This document shows positions 25,225 to 34,375 of a DNA stretch of 64,000 nucleotides, piece by piece. Made by a program: the position numbers and the translations under genes. The notes beneath the pieces are model-generated. The model had not been told where the DNA came from, ran no database searches, and saw only the letters and a list, made by a program, of their open reading frames with translations. The stretch spans positions 3,773,418-3,837,417 of the forward strand of contig NZ_CP009687.1 of the NCBI RefSeq assembly GCF_001042715.1, read 5' to 3'. The stretch comes from Clostridium aceticum. Lineage in GTDB: Bacteria; Bacillota; Clostridia; Peptostreptococcales; Natronincolaceae. Every line of letters starts with the position of its first letter. The stretch's first letter is position 1.

Positions 25225-25274
25225 TCATTTCAACTTCCTCTTATCTATTTCTTAAAATACAGCCTTTAAAAATC

Positions 25275-25300
25275 TTATAGTACTTTACGATGAACTATAA
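25275..25300 (-). terminator. terminator overlapping the hcp stop
   Basis: TTATAGT / ACTATAA stem followed on the minus strand by GATTTTTAAA; the stop codon of hcp lies in the stem. Confidence 0.5.
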
Positions 25301-26644
25301 CATTTTAGGTAAGTCTTCTTTTGCGTCTCCACTAATCAACTGTAAGTTGAAGGTATCTTGCAATACTTTTAATACTCCAGGAGTTACAAAAGCAGGAGCA
25401 CTTGGTCCAATATAGATATTTTTTACTCCTAAACTAAATAATCCTAGTAAAATAGCTACAGCTTTCTGCTCAAACCATGATAATACAATAGTTAATGGTA
25501 GGTCATTTACACCACAACCAAAGGCCTCTGCTAAAGCTATTGCAATTTTTGCTGCTGAACCTGAGTTGTTGCATTGTCCTAAGTCAATATATCTTGGGAT
25601 CTGGGTTCCTGGTACAGTTCCAAAATCTATATCATTAAATCTGAACTTTCCACAAGAAGTCGTTAAGATCACACATTCCTTTGGCAATGTATTTGCTAAT
25701 TCTCTGTAGTAGTCTCTTCCTTTTGTAGGGGCATCACAACCAGCTATTACAAAGAATCTTTTAATTTTCCCTGCCTTTACTGCATCAATAATTTCTGGAG
25801 CGATAGACAATACTGTGTTATGATGGAAACCTGTTGTTAAAACCTTGTCAGACTTTATATTTGCCTTTGGTAAAGATAAAGCTTTTTCTATAATAGGTGT
25901 AAAATTATCGTTAATAATCTTTTCGGTTCCTTCTAAGCCACAGTTTCCATAAGACCAGAACCTATCAGAATAACTTCCTTTTATTGGCATTAAACAATTG
26001 GTGGTTCCTAAAATAGCTCCTGGGAATTCTTCAAATAACTTTCTTTGATCATACCAAGCTTTACCTACGTTACCTTTTAAATGAGAATACTTTTTAAGCT
26101 CTGGGTATCCATGAGCTGGCAACATTTCTGAATGTGTATAAACGTTAATACCTTTACCTTTAGTTTGTTTTAGTAGTTCTTCTAGTGCATATAAATTATG
26201 TCCTGTTACTAGTATTGCATGCCCCTCCACTTTATCTTGTGTCACAGTTACTGGTTGTGGAACCCCTAGTTTTGAAGTATGTGCTCTATCTAATAAATCC
26301 ATTACCTTGACTGTTGCTTCTCCTACCTTCATAGCCATACCTATATGCTCATTTAAGTTGAAGTTTGAGTTGGTTAATGTAGTATATAATGCTTCATGGG
26401 CAATTGCATCTACCTCTGGATCTACCATACCTAGTTCTCTTGCATGTGTTGCGTAGGCAGCAACCCCTTTTAATCCAAAGATAATAATATCTTGTAGACT
26501 TGCTATATCAGGATTCTTTCCACAGACACCAAATTTCGTACATCCTCCCTCTGGTGTTTGTTCACATTGATAACAAAACATTGGGTTGTTTTCTTGTACT
26601 ACATTATTTTGGTCATTATTCTTATTCTTAAATATACCGAACAT
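25295..26644 (-). CDS. hcp: hybrid-cluster protein / hydroxylamine reductase
   Basis: 449 residues from ATG 26644, chosen because AAGGGAG lies 8 bp before it. The N-terminal cluster site is CX2CX7CX5C (Cys24, 27, 35, 41). Hybrid-cluster ligands are visible in NCGLEGTEK, AGCDAPTKGRDYY, LTTSCGKFRFND, LGQCNNSGSAAKIA and SWFEQKAV. It is about 100 residues shorter than the 550-residue enterobacterial form, consistent with a class that lacks one helical domain. It reduces hydroxylamine and/or NO in nitrosative stress defence. A perfect GTGAC-type palindrome lies upstream. Confidence 0.93.
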   Translation of the reverse strand: MFGIFKNKNNDQNNVVQENNPMFCYQCEQTPEGGCTKFGVCGKNPDIASLQDIIIFGLKGVAAYATHARELGMVDPEVDAIAHEALYTTLTNSNFNLNEHIGMAMKVGEATVKVMDLLDRAHTSKLGVPQPVTVTQDKVEGHAILVTGHNLYALEELLKQTKGKGINVYTHSEMLPAHGYPELKKYSHLKGNVGKAWYDQRKLFEEFPGAILGTTNCLMPIKGSYSDRFWSYGNCGLEGTEKIINDNFTPIIEKALSLPKANIKSDKVLTTGFHHNTVLSIAPEIIDAVKAGKIKRFFVIAGCDAPTKGRDYYRELANTLPKECVILTTSCGKFRFNDIDFGTVPGTQIPRYIDLGQCNNSGSAAKIAIALAEAFGCGVNDLPLTIVLSWFEQKAVAILLGLFSLGVKNIYIGPSAPAFVTPGVLKVLQDTFNLQLISGDAKEDLPKML

Positions 26645-26708
26645 GATTATTTCTCCCTTCAAATGTATTATATTCTTTATATAAATAATATAATAATCCT
26701 TCTCTTCT

Positions 26709-26730
26709 TACCGTGACATATGTCACGGTA
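26709..26730 (-). promoter_or_regulatory. 22-bp perfect palindrome, FNR/CRP-type operator of hcp
   Basis: TACCGTGACAT followed by its exact complement, 65 bp upstream of the hcp start. The GTGAC-N4-GTCAC core is what a CRP/FNR-family activator such as HcpR would bind. AT-rich TATATT/TATTAT sequence near 26685-26691 could be a -10 placing the centre near -41.5, a class II position. The regulator itself is not in the window. Confidence 0.65.
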
Positions 26731-26854
26731 TTTTGTGATTATAATCATGTTAGGATTTCATGGTATTGGGTAACAATTGCTCATCATTTACAATGCTTTT
26801 ACTTCTAAGAAGTTCCTCCATGCTAATCTGCCGAAGATATCTCCTTCTTTTAGT

Positions 26855-27721
26855 CTAAAAAACCTCCTTTATTAACTCAGATACTGGCACAATTTTTATT
26901 GCCTTTTTTTCAAAAACAGGGATCATTTCTTCAATAGCCTTAGCTGTTACAACTCCACCCTCCGGTCCAACGTGACCTATTCCTACTGCATAGCCATCCT
27001 TTAGAGCTATCTCTCCCAGCAACTCTAGCTGTTTTTTGATAGCATCTATATTTTTTTCATTATCTAAAAATACTGCTCTTTCCAAAACTGGCACTTCATA
27101 TTCTTCGGCAATTTCTCTTATGACTGAAGTCATGCTAGTTTTACTGTCTACTATATACATGTCATTTTCCTTCAACACTTCAACAATAGCTGTTATAATC
27201 CTTCTGTCTTCAGTGGCCTTAGAACCCATATGATTGTTTACCCCTACTGCATAAGGCACTTTTTCAATAGCCTCTCGTATGATACTTTTCACTTGTTCAG
27301 TAGAGAGATTTGTGGTAATTCCTTTTTCACCCAACCACTTGGGATTGCCAAAGTGGGGTTCCATAGGAATATGAATAATAACCTCATGTCCCCTGTTATG
27401 AGCTAATACAGCATCTTCATTAGTATAAGGTAAAAAAGGAATAACAGCACAAGTCAGTACCGACTGAATAGCTACCATTTCTTTTGTTCCGTCTCCTGCA
27501 TTTCCAAAGTCATCTATAATGATAGCCACCTTCCCCTGAACTTCTCTATCCGACTTACCTTCTAACTTTTTTACTATGACTTCATGATAATTCCATACCC
27601 TAGTGTTTTTTTTCATTTGTGCCCTTACTCCTATTAACACCGTAATAAGTACAACAAATAATACTAAGGTAAGTATGATTCTTTTTTTATTTATAATAAT
27701 AAAAAAAATTTTTTTTTTCAT
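26855..27721 (-). CDS. divergent polysaccharide deacetylase family protein (YibQ-like)
   Basis: 288 residues from ATG 27721, where AAAGGTGG precedes; an upstream ATG at 27817 lacks a site. One N-terminal membrane helix (about 12-30) leaves the domain outside. Family motifs are VAIIIDDFGNAGD, EVIIHIPMEPH, VGVNNHMGSKAT and YAVGIGHVGPEG, which provide the Asp/His residues of the NodB-like barrel. In this divergent group the enzymatic activity is not established. It may act on cell-wall or exopolysaccharide. Confidence 0.88.
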   Translation of the reverse strand: MKKKIFFIIINKKRIILTLVLFVVLITVLIGVRAQMKKNTRVWNYHEVIVKKLEGKSDREVQGKVAIIIDDFGNAGDGTKEMVAIQSVLTCAVIPFLPYTNEDAVLAHNRGHEVIIHIPMEPHFGNPKWLGEKGITTNLSTEQVKSIIREAIEKVPYAVGVNNHMGSKATEDRRIITAIVEVLKENDMYIVDSKTSMTSVIREIAEEYEVPVLERAVFLDNEKNIDAIKKQLELLGEIALKDGYAVGIGHVGPEGGVVTAKAIEEMIPVFEKKAIKIVPVSELIKEVF

Positions 27722-27899
27722 TTTACCACCTTTCCTATCCAAATAAGATTTATACAATCTTCTATCTCTAAATGAATAAATTTTTCCCTGATTGTACATG
27801 CTATTTTTAAGAAACACTTTTTAAACCAACCTAATCCTTTTAACATAAGGATTAAGTTTTATTAGAAATAAAAACTTTTAGTGAAGTGGAGGGATTATA

Positions 27900-28271
27900 G
27901 TGTCAGAAGAAAGAAATCCAAATCGTACCCAGGATGCTCCCAGTTGGGGTAAATTAATTTTAAGATTTATTATATCCGCTATTGTTATTGCAGTAGCAGC
28001 CTTTATTACACCGGGTTTCCGAATTGAAGGTTTATGGGGTGTTGTACTAGCTGCTTTAGCAATTTCAATCGTCAATTACTTAGTAGAAAGAATATTTAAC
28101 GTTGATGCTTCTCCTTTTGGTAGAGGAGTCATAGGCTTTATTGTTGCTGCTATTGTTATTTACATTAGTCAGTTTGTGGTGCCTGCTATGACAGTAACCT
28201 TTTTAGGAGCCATCATAGGTGCACTTGTTATAGGAATTATTGATATGATTATTCCTGGCAAAACAATGTAG
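27900..28271 (+). CDS. phage-holin-4 / YvlD-family membrane protein
   Basis: 123 residues starting with GTG, GGAGGG 6 bp upstream. Four hydrophobic helices (about 18-38, 45-63, 77-95, 98-118) with PGFRIEGLWG between the first two, as in the PF04020 family. The name comes from similarity to holins, but chromosomal members such as YvlD are envelope proteins of unknown function. It lies between two minus-strand genes and is probably monocistronic. Confidence 0.85.
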   Translation: MSEERNPNRTQDAPSWGKLILRFIISAIVIAVAAFITPGFRIEGLWGVVLAALAISIVNYLVERIFNVDASPFGRGVIGFIVAAIVIYISQFVVPAMTVTFLGAIIGALVIGIIDMIIPGKTM

Positions 28272-28295
28272 CTAAGGATTGATGCATATCATTTT

Positions 28296-29012
28296 TTAAG
28301 ATTTCTCTAAAAAATACCTTTGTATTCCTACAAAAATACTCCAAGCAATCTTTTTTTGGTAAGATGATTTTTGTAATAATTGTTCCTCCTTAGGATTAGA
28401 TAGAAAACCACACTCAACCAATGTGGTTGGTATATCTAATCCTTTTATGACGTATACATCATCTTTAGGTAACGCAACTCTTTTATTATTATTATCTAAT
28501 GTATTAATTAGTTCTTCTTGTATTTTTTCTGCTAGTACTTTACCTGCTGCATTATCTTTAGGATAAAAGGTCTGAGCCCCGTAATATTGTGTTTGTGGAA
28601 AACTATTCAGATGAATTGTAATAAAGATATCTGCTCCGCTATCTTTTACTATTTCTTTTCTCTTCCTCAAGTCTTCGTTCTTTTTATTTCTTAGGCTTCC
28701 TTCTGATGAATATAGACCTTCATCTTCAAATCGTGTCATAAGAACAACCGCTCCATTTTGTTCCAGATATTCTTTTAAATACAGAGCTATCGTTAAATTA
28801 ATATCTTTTTCTTTCACACCTCCTTTGCTAACAGCTCCTGGATCAACACCACCATGCCCTGCATCTAGCATTATAACTTTAGTAAGGCTAGGCAATAAGT
28901 AAGCAGTTGTCTTCGCCCTATAATAGTTTATCCATGCTATAGAAAGTACTGAAAGAGTTAACAGCACTATAGCAATATAAATCCAACTTTTTTTAACAAT
29001 AATTACCTTCAA
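28296..29012 (-). CDS. cwlD: N-acetylmuramoyl-L-alanine amidase CwlD-like
   Basis: 238 residues with an N-terminal membrane anchor (about 10-29) and an Amidase_3 domain. Zinc ligands are His53 in LDAGHGGVDPG, Glu68 in KEKDINL and a His in FITIHLNSFP; the catalytic Glu is in LVECGFLSNPKEE. Size and the single catalytic domain match CwlD, the sporulation amidase that helps make muramic-delta-lactam in spore cortex. A general autolytic amidase is the alternative. Confidence 0.88.
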   Translation of the reverse strand: MKVIIVKKSWIYIAIVLLTLSVLSIAWINYYRAKTTAYLLPSLTKVIMLDAGHGGVDPGAVSKGGVKEKDINLTIALYLKEYLEQNGAVVLMTRFEDEGLYSSEGSLRNKKNEDLRKRKEIVKDSGADIFITIHLNSFPQTQYYGAQTFYPKDNAAGKVLAEKIQEELINTLDNNNKRVALPKDDVYVIKGLDIPTTLVECGFLSNPKEEQLLQKSSYQKKIAWSIFVGIQRYFLEKS

Positions 29013-29262
29013 ATAGTATTCCCCCTATACGCTATATCTTTTATCACAGAAAAAACCATTGATATTTCCTACTCCCAGATGTATGACTAAGAGTTTTAAT
29101 ATACACGGCATACAGTGTATTTTTTCTCTGATATTTATATATATGAAAAGCCCTCAACATATACAATTACAAGTTCATTATTTTCCTGTCCTTCTTTCGT
29201 ATTTTATTGCTTTTTAAGGGAAAAATATAAGTGGTAATCACCATTTGGAAAGGAGAAATACA

Positions 29263-29490
29263 ATGCAAAATTCAAAAGATATAAATAACATTTCAAATCA
29301 ACTGCAAGAATTGAAAAAAAATCTAAATAAGTCTGGAGAATATCTCTCAGCTATTGAAATGCTGCTGGTAGATGATAATAACGGACGTCTGAAGGATGGC
29401 GATCTAGCTAATGAATTTGAAACACTCACTAACAGCATGGCTACCGTGTCAAGAAGTATTGAAGATTTGCAAAAAAAATTACATGGTTAA
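29263..29490 (+). CDS. small coiled-coil protein of unknown function
   Basis: 75 residues from ATG 29263; AAAGGAG precedes it, and the earlier TTG at 29245 overlaps that site. Heptad-like spacing of Leu/Ile in ISNQLQELKKNLNKSG and SIEDLQKKL suggests two helices of a coiled coil. No membrane segment, no cysteine, family not recognised. Confidence 0.6.
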   Translation: MQNSKDINNISNQLQELKKNLNKSGEYLSAIEMLLVDDNNGRLKDGDLANEFETLTNSMATVSRSIEDLQKKLHG

Positions 29491-29613
29491 GCAGGTTTAT
29501 ACAAATTATTTGATCACATAGTGCTATATTTCCCGGGAAAGTGCTAAATTTCATTTACTTTTGTCTCTTTTATACAAAGAGAGACAGTAAGCAGAATTAG
29601 TATTTAAAAAAGA

Positions 29614-29649
29614 CCCGCTAGAAAAATCACGTCTAACGGGGCTTTTTTT
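29614..29649. terminator. bidirectional terminator
   Basis: CCCG-C-TAGA / TCTA-A-CGGG stem with T-runs on both sides, between convergent small genes. Confidence 0.7.
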
Positions 29650-29658
29650 CTTCTTGAA

Positions 29659-29835
29659 TTAAGCTTGTCCCTCTGGTATAAATGTTGCACAATCTGTATC
29701 GTGTGTATTATTAGCATTTTTAGGTTGAACTTCTATCATCTCTGCTGAACAACGATCTCCATTCATGTAATAATGACAGGTGTTCACTATACATTTGATT
29801 CCTTGGTTAGGCTGATTCATTTTGTTTGCTCGCAT
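29659..29835 (-). CDS. DUF1540 domain protein
   Basis: 58 residues, strong AAGGAGG before the ATG. The pattern IKCIVNTCHYYMNGDRCSAE followed by CATF is the four-cysteine DUF1540 motif (Cys15, Cys20, Cys29, Cys49), probably a small metal-binding knot. The family is common in spore-forming Firmicutes and its role is unknown. Confidence 0.8.
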   Translation of the reverse strand: MRANKMNQPNQGIKCIVNTCHYYMNGDRCSAEMIEVQPKNANNTHDTDCATFIPEGQA

Positions 29836-29907
29836 TTATTATTCCTCCTTTATAGAAGATTGACTATCTACAATATTATTTGCAAAGTTTAATATTTCAT
29901 ACTCATA

Positions 29908-30064
29908 AGCGTTAATTTAATACAATCATTTCCAAAATTTTGTCGAATTCTCTTCTTCAGCGTAGCGAAGGATCTTGACACAACCATGAATTTTACTAAT
30001 TCTAAGATCCTTCGACTCCGCTTTGTTCCGCTTAGGATGACAAATTATGCTTTAGGTTAACGCT
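29908..30064. mobile_element. MITE/REP-like palindromic element
   Basis: Terminal inverted repeats AGCGTTAA / TTAACGCT bound 157 bp. Inside are arms GCGAAGGATCTT and AAGATCCTTCG plus GGATGACAAA, the signature of a non-coding repeat often seen in Clostridia intergenic DNA. TTTCATACT occurs on both sides (29895-29903, 30070-30078), possibly a target duplication. No transposase is present. Confidence 0.6.
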
Positions 30065-30072
30065 AATAATTT

Positions 30073-30133
30073 CATACTATATATAAAAAGACTGTCCATT
30101 TGATAAATGGACAGTCTTTTTATATATAGTATG
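30073..30133 (-). terminator. strong terminator of the rplM-rpsI operon
   Basis: A perfect 29-bp inverted repeat with a 3-nt loop and internal T5/A5 tracts. It starts 2 bp after the rpsI stop. Confidence 0.85.
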
Positions 30134-30134
30134 A

Positions 30135-30527
30135 TTATCGCTTTGAGAACTGTGGTGCACGTCTCGCAGCTTTTAAACCGTATTTCTTTCTTTCCTTCAT
30201 TCTTGCATCTCTTGTCAAGAAGCCAGCCTTTTTTAAGATTCCTCTTAATTCTTCATCAGCTTTTGTTAATGCTCTTGAAATACCATGTCTTAAAGCACCA
30301 GCTTGACCAGTAAATCCACCGCCTGTTACAGTTGCAATAACATCATATTTAGATAATGTGTTTGTCATCTCTAATGGACGTCTTACTTCTCTTTTTAAAG
30401 TTTCATAATCTAAATAACTGTCAATGTCACGCTTGTTTATAGTGATGTTTCCTTCACCAGGAACCAATCTTACTCTAGCAATTGATTTCTTTCTTCTACC
30501 TGTTCCGTAGTATGCTACTTTTGCCAT
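30135..30527 (-). CDS. rpsI: 30S ribosomal protein S9
   Basis: 130 residues. It has the family's [17 protein letters not shown] start, [19 protein letters not shown] centre and basic C-terminus ending in Arg (RRAPQFSKR), whose tail contacts P-site tRNA. It lies 30 bp after rplM, the usual L13-S9 pair. Confidence 0.97.
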   Translation of the reverse strand: MAKVAYYGTGRRKKSIARVRLVPGEGNITINKRDIDSYLDYETLKREVRRPLEMTNTLSKYDVIATVTGGGFTGQAGALRHGISRALTKADEELRGILKKAGFLTRDARMKERKKYGLKAARRAPQFSKR

Positions 30528-30557
30528 CTGTTTTTCCTCCTTTCTAACCCGATCAAA

Positions 30558-30986
30558 TTATATATCTAATACTTGTGGTTGTTGAGCTTGATGGTCGTGA
30601 TTTGGACCAGCATATACTTTTAACTTTTTAAGCATTTGTCTTCCAAGTCTTGTCTTTGGAATCATTCCTTTTACAGAATTGTAAACTAACTTCTCAGGTT
30701 TTTCAGCAAGCATATTTCTAAAGCTAACTTGCTTTAATCCACCTGGATGTCCAGTATGGTAAGTATAGAATTCTTGGTCTAATTTCTTCCCAGTTAATTC
30801 AACTTTCCCAGCATTTAAGATAATTACAAAGTCGCCAGTATCCACATGAGGTGTATACTCAGGTTTATTCTTTCCAGTTAAAATTTTAGCAACTTCTGAA
30901 CATAATCTACCTAAAGTTTTTCCTTCAGCGTCAACTACAAACCATTTTCTTTCTACTTCATTTGGTTTTGCCATATATGACTTCAT
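30558..30986 (-). CDS. rplM: 50S ribosomal protein L13
   Basis: 142 residues beginning [20 protein letters not shown], with [20 protein letters not shown] and [18 protein letters not shown]13 is an early assembly protein of the 50S subunit. It has its own promoter and a possible autoregulatory leader, and pairs with rpsI. Confidence 0.97.
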   Translation of the reverse strand: MKSYMAKPNEVERKWFVVDAEGKTLGRLCSEVAKILTGKNKPEYTPHVDTGDFVIILNAGKVELTGKKLDQEFYTYHTGHPGGLKQVSFRNMLAEKPEKLVYNSVKGMIPKTRLGRQMLKKLKVYAGPNHDHQAQQPQVLDI

Positions 30987-31020
30987 CGTTTTCCCTCCTT
31001 CTATATTTCCTAAAAATCAT

Positions 31021-31080
31021 CTGTTATAAACTCTCGTCGTCTTTTATATGCACAAGATCCGGGGCTAGTGGATCGTTTTT
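31021..31080 (-). promoter_or_regulatory. possible L13 leader RNA
   Basis: The roughly 105-nt leader between promoter and rplM contains hairpin GATCC-ACTAGCCCC-GGATC (31056-31074). Firmicute rplM genes often carry an autoregulatory L13 leader; the match is by position and this hairpin only. Confidence 0.4.
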
Positions 31081-31098
31081 ACATACACACACTCATAT

Positions 31099-31127
31099 AT
31101 TGTAATACAACCTGCCTAGTGTGTCAA
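31099..31127 (-). promoter_or_regulatory. promoter of rplM-rpsI
   Basis: TTGACA (31122-31127), 17-bp spacer, TACAAT (31099-31104) on the minus strand. The -35 lies inside the 3' end of truA. Confidence 0.8.
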
Positions 31128-31862
31128 GGGGTAAAATACTTTATCTAAAAATAATCCTTGAGGGGGTGCCTTATGTCCTGCCTTTTCTCGATTTCCTAGT
31201 TTCAGTGCCTCCTGTACTGCCTCCATAGACCTTCTTCCATTGCCTACTTCTAGCAAGGTCCCCACCATGATCCTCACCATATTGTATAGAAAACCACTTC
31301 CCTCAAAGGTCATCCATATGCTATTTTTATTCTTTTCTATTTTAATAGCATATATACTTCTCACCGTACTTTTCACACTGCTGCCACTAGACATAAACCC
31401 CTTAAAGTCATGAGTCCCAATCAATAGCCCTGCCGCCTTCTCCATCTTGTCTAGTTCTAGTTGATAGGGAAAATGATAACTATAATTTCGAAGCAAGGCA
31501 CTTCTTTGAGTCTGATGATTAACTTGATAGGAATAAATTTTGCCTTGTGCCCAATATCGAGCATGAAAATCTATAGGTACTTCCCTAGCCTCCAATATAG
31601 TAATATCATCCGGTAGAAAGTGATTTATAGCTATTGGAAAGCGTTTTATAGGAATCTTTGATGTGCTATAAAAATTTGCCACCTGCCCTCTAGCATGGAC
31701 CTTTGCATCTGTTCTTCCTGATCCATTAATAGTGACATCTTCCCCAGTAAGCTTTTTCACAGCTTCCATAATTTTTTGTTGAATAGTTATGCCATTGATC
31801 TGCATTTGCCATCCATTATAGTTTGTTCCATCATACTCTATATCTATCATAATATTTCTCAT
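31116..31862 (-). CDS. truA: tRNA pseudouridine synthase A
   Basis: 248 residues from ATG 31862, placed 9 bp after AAGAGG; the ATG at 31871 abuts that site. The catalytic Asp is in GSGRTDAKVHARGQVANF. RSIYAIKI and GSGFLYNMVRIMVGTLLEVG match the C-terminal half. It modifies U38-40 in tRNA anticodon arms. It is the last gene of the ecfA1-ecfA2-ecfT-truA run, a common Firmicute order. Confidence 0.96.
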   Translation of the reverse strand: MRNIMIDIEYDGTNYNGWQMQINGITIQQKIMEAVKKLTGEDVTINGSGRTDAKVHARGQVANFYSTSKIPIKRFPIAINHFLPDDITILEAREVPIDFHARYWAQGKIYSYQVNHQTQRSALLRNYSYHFPYQLELDKMEKAAGLLIGTHDFKGFMSSGSSVKSTVRSIYAIKIEKNKNSIWMTFEGSGFLYNMVRIMVGTLLEVGNGRRSMEAVQEALKLGNREKAGHKAPPQGLFLDKVFYPLTH

Positions 31863-31884
31863 GAAATTCATCCTCTTAAAAACC

Positions 31885-32682
31885 TTATGAGACTCTTATA
31901 TACACTAGTATCATTAGTAATCCACTCATTATAACAAAACTCATAAGGTCTTTTTTTTCCATTTTAAGTTGTTTCATTCTGGTACGATTGTCTCCTCCAC
32001 GATAACATCTAGCCTCCATAGCCATTGCAAGCTCGTCCGCCCTCCTAAAAGCACTAATAAACAGTGGCACCAATAAAGGCACTAAGCTCTTTGCACGGTT
32101 TATAATGTTGCCGCTTTCAAAATCTGCTCCTCTAGCTATTTGAGCCTTCATAATTTTATCAGTTTCTTCTAGCAGTGTTGGGATAAACCTCAATGCTATT
32201 GTCATCATCATAGCTAATTCGTGGGCTGGTACACCGATTTTTTTAAAAGGATTTAATAAATGTTCTATACCATCTGTCAGCATGATAGGTGATGTAGTCA
32301 AAGTTAGTAGGGAAGTCCCTATCACAAGTAATATTAATCTTATAGCCATAAATACCGCCTGATATACCCCTTGTCTCGTTGCATTCAAGGGGCCTATGCT
32401 AAAGATCACTTCTCCCCTTGTCATAAATACATTAATAAGAAAAGTAATAAAAATAAGAATATATAAAGGCCTTAATCCCTTTATCATGTATTTAAAGGGA
32501 ATTTTAGAAACCCCTATAGCAGCAGCGATAAAACCAGCAATATATAAATATCCTACAAAGTTTTCTACAATAAACAAACTCAGGATAATCGCAAAGGTAA
32601 TAAGTATTTTAGTTCTAGGATCTAGTTTGTGTATGATAGAACCTGTTGGATAGTGTTGGCCTATTGTAATATCTTTAAGCAT
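31885..32682 (-). CDS. ecfT: energy-coupling factor transporter transmembrane protein EcfT
   Basis: 265 residues with about five to six membrane helices. The two Ala-Arg-Gly-type coupling motifs are seen in [11 protein letters not shown] and [12 protein letters not shown]-terminal LDPRTKI is typical. EcfT joins the two ATPases to interchangeable substrate-binding S components for vitamins or metals. The gene overlaps ecfA2 by 8 bp. Confidence 0.96.
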   Translation of the reverse strand: MLKDITIGQHYPTGSIIHKLDPRTKILITFAIILSLFIVENFVGYLYIAGFIAAAIGVSKIPFKYMIKGLRPLYILIFITFLINVFMTRGEVIFSIGPLNATRQGVYQAVFMAIRLILLVIGTSLLTLTTSPIMLTDGIEHLLNPFKKIGVPAHELAMMMTIALRFIPTLLEETDKIMKAQIARGADFESGNIINRAKSLVPLLVPLFISAFRRADELAMAMEARCYRGGDNRTRMKQLKMEKKDLMSFVIMSGLLMILVYIRVS

Positions 32683-33538
32683 TTTCTTTCCCTCTTATCC
32701 ATTTTAATATTTCTTCTCTAGCTTCTTCCACGGTGAAGATATCTTCTCTTAGGTGGATTTCCAACTCTTTAAGTTTCTTCATTAAATAAGTAATCTGCGG
32801 AATCCCTAGCCCTATAGACTCTAAAATCTCTGATTGTTTGAAGACCTCTCTTGGTTCCCCCACCAAAGCTACTTTTCCTCGATGCATAACAATAATTCTG
32901 TCCACTAGTTTTGCTATATCCTCCATACTATGTGATACTAGAATAACAGTGCTCTTATAGGTTTTATGAAGAAGCTTTATTTGATCTAAAATTTCATCCC
33001 GTGCTCTAGGATCTAATCCAGCGGTAGGTTCATCTAATATTAATACCTCTGGTTTCATAGCCAACACACCAGCTATAGCAACCCTTCTCCTTTGCCCGCC
33101 ACTCAATTCAAAAGGAGATCGATCCTTCAGGTCTTCGTAAGACAGTTTTACTAAACCCATGGCTTCCATTACTCTTTCCTTAACCTCCTCCTCCGATAAA
33201 CCTAAGTTTATAGGACCGAAAGCTATGTCTCTATAGACAGTTTCTTCAAACAACTGATGTTCAGGGTATTGAAATACTAACCCAACCTTTTTTCTTACTT
33301 CCACTAGTTTTACTGAAGTAGATGTAATATCTAAGCCATTAATAATAATTTTACCACTAGTAGGCTTAATCAATCCATTTAGATGTTGCGTTAAAGTTGA
33401 TTTTCCTGAACCAGTATGACCAATTAATCCAATAAACTCTCCACTTTTAATTTCTAGGCTAACATCTTCTAGGGCTTTGGTTTCAAAGGGACTTTTAGGA
33501 TTATAAATGTACGTTAGGTTTTCTATTTTAATCGACAT
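32675..33538 (-). CDS. ecfA2: energy-coupling factor ATPase EcfA2
   Basis: 287 residues: Walker [11 protein letters not shown]-loop [14 protein letters not shown], signature [13 protein letters not shown], Walker [14 protein letters not shown]-loop VSHSMED. It follows ecfA1 with a 16-bp overlap, so translation is probably coupled. It forms the EcfA1-A2 heterodimer that powers vitamin uptake. Confidence 0.96.
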   Translation of the reverse strand: MSIKIENLTYIYNPKSPFETKALEDVSLEIKSGEFIGLIGHTGSGKSTLTQHLNGLIKPTSGKIIINGLDITSTSVKLVEVRKKVGLVFQYPEHQLFEETVYRDIAFGPINLGLSEEEVKERVMEAMGLVKLSYEDLKDRSPFELSGGQRRRVAIAGVLAMKPEVLILDEPTAGLDPRARDEILDQIKLLHKTYKSTVILVSHSMEDIAKLVDRIIVMHRGKVALVGEPREVFKQSEILESIGLGIPQITYLMKKLKELEIHLREDIFTVEEAREEILKWIRGKENA

Positions 33539-34359
33539 AATTCTATCACCATCTCATCTACTGTAAGTATATCTTTCGATATATTAATCCCTTCATCAAT
33601 TAACTGATGGGCTAAGTCTGTAACTTGAGGTACATCTAACCCCAACTCTTTTAGTTGTTTTACTTGAGAAAACACTTCTCTTGGTGTACCCTGAAGAACA
33701 ATGTTTCCATTCTCCATTACAATCACACGATCTGCATCTACTGCCTCCTCCATGAAGTGCGTTATATGAATAATCGTTATATTTTCTTCCTTATTTAACT
33801 TTTTTATTGTACGAATCACTTCTTTTCTACCAGAGGGGTCTAACATAGCTGTTGGTTCATCAAAGATGATACAATCAGGACGCATAGCTATAACGCCAGC
33901 AATAGCTATCCGCTGTTTTTGTCCTCCTGATAGGAGGTGGGGTGCCTTTTCACGATAATCTGACATACCTACAATGCTTAGAGCTTCATCCACTCTTTTG
34001 AGAATTTGTTCTGGTTCTACACCAAGGTTCTCAGGTCCAAAGGCAACATCCTCCTCTACAATCGTAGCAACAATCTGATTGTCAGGATTCTGAAAAACCA
34101 TACCAGCAGTTTGTCTAATATCCCAAAGATATTCTTCTTCTTTGGTATTCATACCCTTTACCTTTACATCCCCTGTAGTCGGCAACAATAATGCATTCAT
34201 GTGCTTTGCTAGAGTGGACTTACCTGAACCATTATGTCCTATTACTACTAAGAATTCTCCTTTATTCACTTGCATTGTAATATCTTTTAAAGCTTTTATC
34301 TCTTCCTCATTATTTGTATAGTCAAATACCACATTCTCCACTTCTATCATATGTTCCAT
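33523..34359 (-). CDS. ecfA1: energy-coupling factor ATPase EcfA1
   Basis: 278 residues: Walker [11 protein letters not shown]-loop [20 protein letters not shown], signature [13 protein letters not shown], Walker [15 protein letters not shown]-loop [14 protein letters not shown] precedes the ATG. First gene of the ECF unit, separated from rplQ by a terminator and a hairpin-rich block, so it needs its own promoter, which I could not place with confidence. Confidence 0.96.
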   Translation of the reverse strand: MEHMIEVENVVFDYTNNEEEIKALKDITMQVNKGEFLVVIGHNGSGKSTLAKHMNALLLPTTGDVKVKGMNTKEEEYLWDIRQTAGMVFQNPDNQIVATIVEEDVAFGPENLGVEPEQILKRVDEALSIVGMSDYREKAPHLLSGGQKQRIAIAGVIAMRPDCIIFDEPTAMLDPSGRKEVIRTIKKLNKEENITIIHITHFMEEAVDADRVIVMENGNIVLQGTPREVFSQVKQLKELGLDVPQVTDLAHQLIDEGINISKDILTVDEMVIELCRLK

Positions 34360-34375
34360 AAAAGTCTCCTTCTCA

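Noticed and set aside
26731-26854. Short minus-strand frames between the deacetylase and hcp genes
   Set aside because: About 20-codon frames without a proper start or ribosome binding site; probably chance.
29100-29125. CATACAGT resembling a SigE -10 before the small coiled-coil gene
   Set aside because: No -35 at a usable spacing, and it is 140 bp from the start codon.
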